Assembly: GCA_001051155.2 (NCBI GenBank)
Contig: JYIP02000001.1
Coordinates: 3,844,001-3,908,000 of the forward strand
Source of the DNA: Chrysoporthe austroafricana
Taxonomy: Eukaryota; Ascomycota; Sordariomycetes; Diaporthales; Cryphonectriaceae
DNA length: 64,000 nt
Reading direction: 5' to 3'
The notes under the pieces were generated by a model. The model did not search any database, was not told the origin of the DNA, and saw only the letters and a list, made by a program, of their open reading frames with translations. Each line of letters begins with the position of its first letter. Within the stretch, counting starts at the first letter, position 1. Below, piece after piece: positions 1 to 9,694 of this stretch. The position numbers and the translations under genes were made by a program.

Positions 1-969
1 AACAACTTGTTCTCTGGAAATTGTAGGTAGAGGAAACTAGTATCACAAGAACAAAATTATAAATGAAGGAAATAGCAAAAAGAAAAAGAAAAAGAAAAAG
101 AAAAAAAGATAGAACGGTCCCTGACTCTCTCTGTGACCGTCAGAATCTCTGTATATAGAATATACAAGCAATACAATACCATGATAGCACAAGCCAGGGA
201 GCACCACATAACCAATCTGTAACAACAGAGCAATATCAACACCCAAACTTCACAAGCCACCAAGGTTGATGAGGAGAGTCGCCCCTCACCAACCCGCCCA
301 GTCACAAGCCCCTGGCTTTTGAGCAGAGCTATATCTTCAGAATACGAGCGCGCTAATCCTGTAAATTCTGTCATTTGGTGTTGCAAGTGATGGACCAGAG
401 CTACAGGTATGTTGAGGGGCTTGCAGGACCTGCTTGGCGAAGGTATCAACGCCGGTGACGAAGCTGGTCAGACAAGCACAAAAGCTTGCCCAGCTCGCAC
501 CTTACAGGAAGCAAACAGTGCGCGAGAACTGAAAGTTCGCGCCTCTTTAAGTACACGTTAGCCCTTCTGCCTTGAAGTGCTAGAGACCTTGATGTCTAGT
601 AGGTCGGGCTTGTCTGGAGGGGATGGACTTTCCACCGGGAGAGTAAATTGAATCGTAAGAAAGAGGGCAGCGCAAGAGGTAAATTCAGAGAAAGTGCCCT
701 CTGTCAGGTGCACACATTCAATTCCACCCCACGTCGGCTTCAAACCCAACGGCCAGAGGGTGCAATTCAGGCGCCCGATGCCACTACTTAACTCACCTAC
801 CCTCCGTCGTCCCTCGAGCCTTCCAAAACGCAGCGAAGCTTCCTCTTACCTTGGTTCGATTAGGTGAACTCCATCTAAGACTATCATCCACCTCACCAAC
901 GCAAACAGAGCCACCCGCAGTCACCAGCGTCTCGAGCCCGCCAGCCACGCGCCGATCAGCGACCAGACC
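1..969. other. Left-edge non-coding region upstream of COQ5
   Basis: No reading frame here looks like protein. The stretch holds a short purine tract near 77-110 (repeated AGAAAA units) and, towards 780-960, C-rich sequence that probably belongs to the promoter and 5' leader of the genes that follow. A gene ending left of the window could contribute its 3' end, but nothing shows this. Confidence 0.5.
76..110. repeat. Purine tract of AGAAAA units
   Basis: About five imperfect copies of a six-base A-rich purine unit in tandem. A simple low-complexity tract, outside any recognised gene. Confidence 0.8.
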
Positions 970-1131
970 ATGCCCGACAACAACCTCGCCATCCTCCTCG
1001 CGCTCATCCTCATCCTACTCGTCATCGCGCTCGCCGCCTACCACGCGCGCAAGTGGATCAAGTCGTTCGTGCGCGCGATGGTGCAGGCCAGGGCCGCGCA
1101 GCGCGACGCAGCACCCGACGCGGAGGAGTAG
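970..1131 (+). CDS. 53-residue single-pass membrane microprotein upstream of COQ5
   Basis: A short ORF starts at ATG 970 and stops at TAG 1129-1131. It encodes 53 residues: a short polar N-terminus (MPDNN), about 18 strongly hydrophobic Leu/Ile/Val/Ala residues (roughly 6-23), then a basic stretch ([11 protein letters not shown]) and an acidic tail. This is the layout of a tail-charged single-pass membrane protein. It lies on the same strand as COQ5, 182 nt before the COQ5 ATG, so it could be an independent small gene, an upstream ORF in the COQ5 leader, or half of a bicistronic transcript. I do not recognise a named family. The clean hydrophobic-then-basic organisation argues against a chance ORF, but conservation was not tested. 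Confidence 0.5.
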   Translation: MPDNNLAILLALILILLVIALAAYHARKWIKSFVRAMVQARAAQRDAAPDAEE

Positions 1132-1313
1132 AGAGAAGCACGGCGCCGTCCAAGATCGTCGAGCCGGCCGGCACAGCCGCTTCGGCGCCGCGCTCGGCGG
1201 CAGGGGTGCACCCTTGTCTCCGGCTCGAGGAAAAAGTGTCGAGGCCCCCCGGTCTGCCTTTCATCATGCACCTCCATCACCCGATCCACGCTTCTCGCGG
1301 CCAATTGTTCACC

Positions 1314-2400
1314 ATGGCTGCGCCACGACATGTCCTCCGGCTGGGGGCGCGGTGCCTGCGGCCTGTGCCGCGAAGGGGCGCCATAATACCATGCCCGCGG
1401 GCATTCTCCACGACTGGCGCGGTGCGGGACGCGGCGGCGGCGGGCGGCGGCAGCGACGGGAGGACACAAACGAACAGGGCGGACCGCGAGACGCACTTCG
1501 GTTTCGAGACGGTCACCGAGGCAGAGAAGACGCAGCGCGTGGCCGAGGTGTTCAGCAGTGTGGCCGAGATGTACGACCGCATGAACGACCTGATGTCCTT
1601 TGGCTGGCACCGCGTGTGGAAGTAAGCCCAGCTGCCTCTACCTGCGCGGCCTTCCCTCCCCCCTCCCCTCCCTACACCTCCTGCTATTCTGCCTCTCGGT
1701 TGTGATACTGACTGCCTCGTCCACCAGGGACCACTATGTCTCCACCCTGAACCCAGGCTCACACCCGCCCAACACCCCCCCGCCGCCCCAGCACATCCTC
1801 GACATCGCCGGCGGCACGGGCGACATCGCCTTCCGGCACCTGTCCCACGCGCACAACCTCAACGCCAACCCCAATGTCCGCGTCACCATCTCCGACATCA
1901 ACCCCTCCATGCTCGCCGTGGGCCGACAGCGCTCCCTGGCCCTCCCCGCCTCGCAGCAGGCCGCCCTCTCCTTCCTCGAGGCCAACGCCGAGGACCTCCG
2001 CGCGGCTGGCGTGCCCGACGCCTCCGTCGATCTATACACCGTCGCCTTCGGCATCCGCAACTTCAGCAACATCCCCCTCGCCCTTGCCGAGGCCTTCCGC
2101 GTCCTCAAGCCCGGCGGCGTCCTGGCCGTCCTCGAGTTCTCCAAGGTCGACAGGTATCCGCTCTTCAACGCCGTCTACAAGCGCTGGAGCTTCGGCGCCA
2201 TCCCCCTCATCGGCCAGCTGGTCGCCGGCGACCGCGACAGCTACCAGTACCTGGTCGAGAGCATCGAGCGCTTCCCCAGCCAGGAGGAGTTCCGTGACAT
2301 GATTCTCGCCGCGGGGTTCGTTGTGGGCGGGCAGGGATGGGAGGACCTGACGGGTGGCGTGGCGGCTATACATAGGGGGATGAAGCCGCTGGAGTCATAG
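1314..2400 (+). CDS. COQ5: 2-methoxy-6-polyprenyl-1,4-benzoquinol methylase, mitochondrial (COQ5)
   Basis: SAM-dependent C-methyltransferase of the UbiE/COQ5 family, which methylates the benzoquinol ring in ubiquinone synthesis at the matrix face of the inner mitochondrial membrane. Exons 1314-1621 and 1728-2400 (one 106 nt intron, GTAAGC...CAG) give 326 residues. The N-terminus is Arg/Ala-rich without acidic residues ([21 protein letters not shown]), as expected for a mitochondrial presequence. Family signatures are visible: THFGFETV near residue 60, [17 protein letters not shown] before the intron, the SAM-binding [13 protein letters not shown] at about 126, and FGIRNFSN and RVLKPGG further on. 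An in-frame ATG at 1266 would add 16 residues; 1314 is preferred for its ACCATGG context and better presequence. Confidence 0.95.
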
Positions 2401-3275
2401 AGGGTGGCGCGTTGTGGTGGTAATGAACATAGAAATGGAACCAACTTCGCCCTTCATTCCGTATCGTCTCCTGCTACGCGGCTTCTGCCTTGTGCCTATA
2501 GATGAGTGAGACCGCATTCCCAGTCGTAGCGCCTACAGCCCGCCCTTTACTCGCCTATCTTTCGTGATGACCACCCACCATCGTCCATTGTGCGTCGCCT
2601 TATTTGGTCTACTCCTCCAATATCGCTTGTAGATCTGCCTAGGATACACACTGGGGATGCAGACCACTTCGATTACACTCGTGCTAAGCATAGAAAGACA
2701 GCCATCAACACATGCCCTCCACCCGCTACCCCCATTGTTACAGCAAGCTCGCTCATTATTCTATCTGCCTATCCATCATCACGTCTCGGACGAAACCATG
2801 TAGCAGAACAGCATTTGGTACAAAGTAGCTTAGGTATCAAAACCGCATCAAGTGATACTCTCTTTTCTTTCTCTTACCCCGAAACCTAGCAAGAAGACGG
2901 CGGCCTAACGAACACATTGCTCAAAGCTACTATGTGATGGCGGGGAACAAAAAAAAAAAAAAAGTACATGCGCGCCTCCTGCCTGCCCCTCACGCAAACC
3001 ATCACTCCTCCCCCGAGCCTGACTCTAAAGTAGTAGAAAGCCTGTCCTGATCTAAACTATGAGACGGCGGCGTATCTTGCCGGCGAGTCGAAAGTCAAAT
3101 GTCGTGGTCAGAGGCCACGCTTTCCACCCGCTCAAGTTCACCGCCCAAAAGTGTGATATGGCGGGTAGACGAGGGCCGTCAGCGTTGTGTGCTGGAAGCA
3201 ACCCAACCGCGAGAATTATGTCTTTGAATCCTCACCTATGCTTCCGATAGTATGCTGCAACGCCGTATAAGACGC
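2401..3275. other. Convergent intergenic region COQ5 / DUF2433 gene
   Basis: The 3' ends of COQ5 (+) and the DUF2433 gene (-) face each other across 875 bp. It should contain both 3' UTRs. A 15-base poly(A) run lies at 2949-2963. Short open frames here have no protein-like composition. Confidence 0.7.
2949..2963. repeat. A15 homopolymer
   Basis: Fifteen consecutive A residues between the convergent 3' ends. It is a mononucleotide repeat or a possible retro-inserted poly(A) remnant; no adjacent gene copy was seen. Confidence 0.9.
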
Positions 3276-5531
3276 TTACGACTCGGCAGCAGGCGCTGCA
3301 GCAGGCGGCGCAGGCGAGCCGTTGCCACCTTCGCCCTTCAGGCCACCACCGCCTCGGCCTCGACCGCGTCCACCACGCTCATTTCCCCGTCCACGGCCAC
3401 CGCGACCGCCCCGACGGCCAGCTCCCTCGCTATCAGATGCTGTGCCACCGGCGCCGCTGCTCTGGTAACCGCTTCCGCGACCGGTGCTCGATGCCGCACC
3501 CCGGCTGCTACCCCATGTGCCTGCGTTACCCGTCCGGCCCGTGAAGTCCCTGCCACGAGGCGTGAACAGCTTGAACAGGGGCTTCGATCGGTCACCTCCG
3601 GTCTTGTGCTCCTCCGACAGTCGCTCCAGCGCGCCGTCTCGGTCTTCTGTCGTCTTGAACTGCACCACCTTGTTGGCCTGGCCCCACTTGATTACCTCCA
3701 CAATCTTTGGCTGGTCCTCCTGTGTGAACAGCTTCCGAAGATCCTCGTCTGACACGGACGACGCGTTCATAACGAATAGTCCAATGATATCGCTGGCCTT
3801 CGGTGGCGCTGGGGATGGTGCAGCAGACTCAGGACCGTGAGCGTTGCCATTGGTGCCGGCGGGCTTCTCGTTCTCCTTGGTGTTGGTATCGGGTGCCGGT
3901 GTTGCAGGCTTGGCTTGGGCGGGAGCTGGTGATTGCTTGGCCTGCTGCTGAGAAGGCTGTCGCTGAGGCGCGGGTGCTGGCGCTTGGGCGGGAGCCGAGG
4001 GTGGTGCGGCAGCAACGGGCGGTGCGGTAGTCGCGGACATCGGTTGCTGCTTTGCGCCACGGTGTGAGAAGTTGAAACCCTGGGCCTTCATCTCCGTACC
4101 GATACGCCCGTCCTGGATCTCCAGCACCAGCCAGCCGAATGCAGCATCCGCCAAGTTGAAGTTCCACATGTTCTTGAATGCGCTCTCGTCGACCTGACCC
4201 ATAGCAGGTGGACCACCATGCGCGCCGCCAAAAGGATTGCCACCGGCCGCCTGCGAAGGCATCTTCTCCACCACGCTCAACGCATTCTTCAGCAGACTCT
4301 GCTGCGCATCGTTCTGTTGGATGGCAGGCTCCACCTCTGCCTTGACGGTCTCCCACACATCATTAAAGGATGCCTTGCTGGCAGCTAACTTTCCACGGTA
4401 GTGATCGAGAGTGGGGTTGACGCTGAACTCGTTGTAGGAGCTGCCATACCGGAAGTGCAGACCAGCAGATATGGAGAAGTCCGCCTTGAGGTTGACAGAT
4501 AGCTGGTTCAGAATACCCTCGCGGGCGGGAGAGGCATGGGTAACAAAGATGCGTGTCTCAGTCGGATCATATACCCTGTTAGCCGTGTCGACCAGCTCAC
4601 CCATCTGCAGCAACGTGGTCCACATAGTACCCTGTCCACCCGCGATGGTCGTCCGGCCCTCACCATTGTCGAACAGCTTGTGCATGACAACCGCTCCGCC
4701 GAGCCCGAGCAGCCTCAGCTTGACACCAGCCACCTCGAGCAGCATGGACTGCGCCTCGTCGATGATGTGTAGGTTCTTGACTCGATACTCCCTAGAACGG
4801 AATTTCTCCAGGACTCGGACATCTTCGCAGGCGCCCCAGACAGTGTAGACGGGTACCTCGAGCTCGTAGGTTGCATTGCCTTGGTTCGGGGTGACGAACA
4901 TTGGCAGCTCGGACAGTGGCAGCTGCTCGGGCCTGTATCGCTGCTTCACGGGAGCTGGACCACCAGTCGCAATCCCCTTCTTCACCTCCTCACTTATAAG
5001 AGGGGAGTACTGGGCCACATGCTTCAGAGTCCTGTCCGACACGATTATCATCAGTCACATGCCCGAACTCTCAGCTTGTGTTCGCCTCCAACTCACTTCT
5101 CCGCAATACGTTCCAGGGAGGACTCGTCGTAGAAGCCGAAGTCGCCAGTATGGATGACATAGTTGGCCTGGGCCTTCCTCGCGAGTTCGTTGAAAGATCG
5201 CAGGTGACCTGTTGAGCCGGGGGAGGGGGACGTTAGCAAGAGTCATGGAATCGGACACAGGTCCCGTGGGTAGGTACGGAAACTTACCTCGAACATCAGC
5301 GACGCAGAGGATACGGATAGAGCCAGTGTCGATGATACGGCCCTGGTTGGGGAGGAGAGGGACAGCCCCGGGAGCTGGGACGGTTTGGGGAGGAACACCG
5401 CCGTTGGGCATGTAGCCACCGGGGTTGTTGTAGTGGCGAGGAGGTTGCTGCTCATGGTGAGGATGTGAGCCGTTGGGTCTAGTAGTGAGGGGGGTGCGCC
5501 AGGCGCCCATGTGCTTGTTCACTGCGGACAT
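3276..5531 (-). CDS. DUF2433 metallophosphoesterase-like protein with Gly/Arg-rich tail
   Basis: Three exons on the minus strand, 5288-5531, 5097-5208 and 3276-5031, splice in phase to 703 residues starting MSAVNKHMGAW. The first ~60 residues are Pro/Asn-rich. A calcineurin-like phosphoesterase fold then begins (IRILCVADVRGHL, followed by YVIHTGDFGFYDE). The usual metal-binding GDxHG is replaced by ADVRG, so catalysis is doubtful. The next ~200 residues match my memory of the fungal DUF2433 family (LLGLGGAVVMHKLFDNGEG, FVTHASPAREGI). A Pro/Gln/Ala linker, an RRM-like segment (IIGLFVMNASSVSDEDLRKLF) and a C-terminal RGG-type low-complexity tail follow. RGG tail plus RRM-like fold suggest RNA association; this is inference. 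The role of the family is not established. Confidence 0.8.
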
Positions 5532-6906
5532 CTTGTCGAGACCTGGGGGAGGAGGGGGGGCGGCGCGCAGGACAGGAAGGTCGGAGCGGAAGATCAAGTC
5601 AAATTTGGAGCGGTAAGAAGTACGACGACAGGGTGGGTGGTCTGGATGGGGCAGGCCCAACAGTGACAAGAGTGGGGTTGAGGCAGGAGTATGGAGAAAG
5701 GTGCTGGTGGAATTGCGAAACTCAAAACGATTTAGAAGTGGCAGAGGGAGCTCACGTTGGCCATTCTAAGGCTGAAGAGTTCAGACGAGAGAAGAGACGG
5801 CGCTGGACAGGAGTGCGGATGGTGATGGGGGAGGTGAGGTAGGCGACTAAGAGGTGAGGTTTGTTGCTGCCAGGAAGAGACAGGTCGAAGTGTCTACCCT
5901 CGGCGGCTCAGAGTTTGGGCCTCGCTGGACTCTCGTCGGTTGTGTGGTGTGGCGGGCGTGTCGGTACGTTTGGGACACTTCGTCGACGGTCGTGGGTCGC
6001 GAAGAGCCTCGCTGGGTAAAAACTGTGGGGCGTGTGTGTATGTGTCTCGATGGCGGCCTGTAGTCAGGAATGGTCGTCGTCAATCGGATCGACAAGGGGA
6101 ACGAGGCGGAAGATGGCTGGGTATCAAGGAGGGATTAGGTACGGTGGATCGAGGTTGCAATTGATGCCGTCGACGTGGTGAGAGCAGATGCTTCAGATCT
6201 GGCGACGACGATGCGGTCTTCCGATCGCTCCTTTCTCTTCGCGTCCAACCTGCAAATCTATGCTAGCAGCAGCTCCGTCCTCACGCCGAGCTCCTCGCGC
6301 CTGAACTTTGCCAGCTAGGCACCAGAACTTACCTCTCGGGGACTAGCGTGCCTCCCGCCGCGCTGGATTTATCGACCTCCTTGCGCACGGACCAAGCAGA
6401 GCCACATGCAAGAAGCGCCCCCCTCGCAAAGGATGAGAGACATTCTCACGGTCGCTATCTTGCGGCTTTCTGAAACGGAGGAGCCGCCGGTTCACTAACG
6501 ACAGGCCTTTGCATATGCAGTCCTGGTCCTGGACGACCTTTCATCAGCACGACTAAATACACTACTCTATCTAGATGCTGTCTCCTGGATGCCCGGTCTC
6601 CTGGCTACTTCGGCTCCGAGGGGAGGATAACTAGGTATGTATGTATCGTATGGAAGTATGGAGTAAAGAGAATGCTCTGAAAATTCGGAAGTGGCCTCCT
6701 GCTCCTTTTCCATCCCAGCAGCGCAGTGTAAGCCAGCCACATCCACAAACTCCATGCTTATGCAGATATTACTACGTTAGATCAAGATTCCTCCCCGCCT
6801 TCTGCCATATACATACCCTAAGAGCCTCCTCCTATCGCCAGTCCCCTTGCTGATGCTGGTGCATGCCTCGCGTCCAACCAGGCCTCCCCCTTGTCTTTTT
6901 CTTCTT
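5532..6906. other. Intergenic region between two minus-strand genes
   Basis: Upstream of the DUF2433 start and downstream of the Zds-like stop. It presumably holds the DUF2433 promoter and leader, with G-rich tracts on the + strand just upstream of the start, and the Zds-like 3' UTR. No coding frame or RNA gene is supported. Confidence 0.6.
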
Positions 6907-9686
6907 TCACCACATCTCGTCTTCATCCTGATGTCGTTGAGGGTCGTGGCCGTCGTAGTAAAGCTGCTGCCCCCCGTATGTGTCGTGCCCGTATCCATAG
7001 CCACCATTCTGCCCGTGTCCATCATACCCCCCGTGCCCCTGCCCCTGGTCGTAGTCGTACGGCTCGCCATTTTCATCGACGTATTCACCCTCAGAGTCAC
7101 CGTATTGGTTGGAAGTCTGGTGATTTTGTCAGAAGGGGCTCAGGGATCAAAAGCCTGAACATGAGAGATGTGGGCTCGCAAAGACATAAGGGACTAGCTG
7201 CTAACCCGGTGGTACTCAAAGTTGTACTGGTCGATGCTGTTCTGGGCCGACTGCTGCTGCTGCATCTGCTGCTCCATGTAGGCCTGCTGCGCCTCCTGCT
7301 CCTTGCGCCGCCTCTCCTCCTCGAGGCGTTTTTGCTGCGGCGACACCGGCACCTGGAGCTGCGGGTGCATAGCCTGGATCTTGGCCAGGTACGAGTACAT
7401 GAAATTGCTGAGCAGGACTTGCGAGAGCAGGTTTCGCTTGGGGTTGGCGAGCTTGATATGCGCCATGCGGTAGATAGCTCGCTCCTCCAGGATCGGGAAT
7501 CGCGTGTACGGGTAGTCGACGTCGGGCTTGAGCTGTCTCGGCGGTGGTGCTTCGGGCGACGGTGGACGTAGCTGCTTTCTGCTTGAGGAATCTCTGTCGG
7601 ACTTCTTCTTGTTTCCGAAGATCGAGCCGAAGAATCCATCCTTCTCCTTCTTGCCATCGCTCGATTTCCTGCTGCTCTCTTTCTTTCTTTCCTCCTGGAG
7701 CTTATTATCAACACTATCTCGGTCGAGAAGCAGGCTTTCCCTTCCCTTTGTGACGACGTTTTCGATCGAATTCTGGAGCACGTCAAGTCGGGCATTCTCG
7801 TGCGGCTTCTCGGCGGATTTCGTGGACTTGGACCTTCTTGTTTGTTCGTCTCTTTCCCGCTCCTTTTCCTTCTCCTTCTTTTTCTTGTCCTCGCTCTTGA
7901 ACCACTTCCAGCCACTGCTTGACTTGGTCGACTCGCTGTCGCTGTCCCTCTTCTTTCTGTCTGATTCCGCTGTGAAGGTCGGTACCATCGTCAGGTTGTC
8001 GGTTCGGTTCGACTGGATGGCTCCGGGAGAGGCAATGTCGTTCATGGTCTGCGTCGCGTTGCCCGGTACATTATCGAGTGGTGCGGGCGTTATGCCCTGG
8101 CGGCCCGATGGCAATCGCTTATTATCTCGAGAATATGTGCGCTGCTCGACTCTTTCCTGTGCGCGGTGCTGCGGCACTGGTGGGGCTTGCGGCTCCTGGG
8201 ATGGCTGAGCTCTAGCCTTCTGCGAAGAGGACCTTTCGGGATACTGTCTTGTGGCATCCAACTGCTCAAACTGGGGCGTCTGCTCGAGATAGGGCGCATG
8301 CTCGACGGCCTGTGTTGTCTCTTCTGGATTTGAAGTACTTCTCCCATGACTTTGCTGCTCTTGCTGCTGTGGCGCAGACTCGGGAGACGGCTCGGTCGGA
8401 GGCTCGATGGATGGAGGCGCTTCCCGCGAGAAACCCTGCTGTCGCCTGACGGACTTCGTCGGTCTCGAGAAATTCTCTGTCGACACTGGCTCAGTCTGCA
8501 CGCGGGATAACCCGTGTCCAGGAGGTGCATCGATCTTTGGCATCGGCGGTAAAGGTTCTTCCTGGGTATCGGACAGCTTCTGGGCCATGCGTTTGGAGAA
8601 AGCCGACCGGTCACCGCGCATGCTTCCGCCTTTCCGGTACTGCGTTCGCGTTGATCGCCGCAAGCCCATTCCCGGTGCCACGGGTAGGATCACATCAGTT
8701 GAGGCACCCTCCGAGGCCTCCTTTGATAGTTTTTGTACTGCCGTTGTCGGGTCCTTGACAAGCTCGTCTAGGCTCAACTCCGGTGTCGCGTAGCCGTTGA
8801 GTGACTTTTGACGTTCTAATCTTTCCGCGCCATCCACATAGCCCTCACCTCCGCGGCCGCCTGAATTATCGATCTGGCGGGACAATTTCGACTTGGTGCG
8901 TCGAAGACCGAACGAATCACCGCGCTGAACTCCCTCGACGGAGAGCATAGACTCTCCAGACCTCCTCTTCATCGATGTGACCCTCCTCTCGAGGAAGCTT
9001 TTGAACTGCTCTGGAGCTAGCTCGGGGTGCACGTTGGCTGGCACCCAGAGTAGTCGGGAGGGGTCGGACTCGTCATCGTCGCCGGTAGGTGCTATCGAGG
9101 GAATTGGGACTATGCCTTGAAACGGCATCAGGTCGGGGTCACTTCCCACGTCCATAGACATCCGCCTCAGAGCCTGCAGGTTGCTCAACTCCTGGGCAAT
9201 GTCACTCGGGTTGTCGATGTTGGTCATGGACATGGAACCCTCTGCGGCCTGGAAGTCCCGCAGAGAGGGCGTCGGCGATAAGGGCCCTGTGGGCGACAAG
9301 GCCCCATTCTCGAAGGACGGCATCTTTTGCACAGACATTCGCGACGGCATGGTGTTTGACTTTTTCACGCCAAAAGCTGCGTTGGCATCGTGGGGCGACA
9401 GATGGGATATATCCGTCTGCGAGCGTTGTAAGGTGCGCCGGGGATCCTCAGCCTCGCCCGTGTCTCCTGTGTGGCTTGGCAGCTGGTCTTCCCCATAGGC
9501 GAGAAAGCTCAGAGGTCGGCTCTTCCGGTTCTCGCGAGACTCGGTGTCTGAATCATTGTCGTCGGAGCCGTAGAGTGTGCCTATTGCCTCGGTGACGTGG
9601 TGGCTAGGGTCTGATATGGATAGCGTGTTGGCGTGACCACGTCGGCTTGCAAAGCTGCCGCCAACATCGCGAGGCCTAGATGAGGT
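6907..9686 (-). CDS. Zds1/Zds2-like PP2A regulator (5' exon not resolved)
   Basis: The terminal exon 6907-7116 and main exon 7206-9686 join in phase through an 89 nt intron (GTTAGC...CAG), giving at least 896 residues. The main exon opens at an AG acceptor (ctttctag, 9687-9694), so a 5' exon is missing from this call. Its early sequence HHVTEAIGTLYGSDD is typical of the Zds N-terminal region, and residues about 725-780 carry the Zds C-terminal domain (YTRFPILEERAIYRMAHIKL, then NFMYSYL). Between them is Ser/Pro/Gln-rich and Lys/Glu-rich disordered sequence. The last exon is Gly/Tyr/Asp-rich and ends DEDEMW. Yeast Zds proteins control PP2A-Cdc55 localisation, mitotic entry and polarity. A tiny first exon (ATG at 9744-9746, encoding MGMDIA) would leave a 42 nt intron and is only a possibility. 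Confidence 0.85.
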
Positions 9687-9694
9687 CTAGAAAG

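Noticed and set aside
43..449. Minus-strand open frames at the left edge
   Set aside because: Low-complexity Phe/Ser tails arise from the AGAAAA purine tract; no family signature and no splice structure.
1038..1762. Long minus-strand and alternative-frame ORFs over the COQ5 first exon
   Set aside because: Arg/Pro/Ala-rich shadows of GC-rich coding sequence on the opposite strand or frame.
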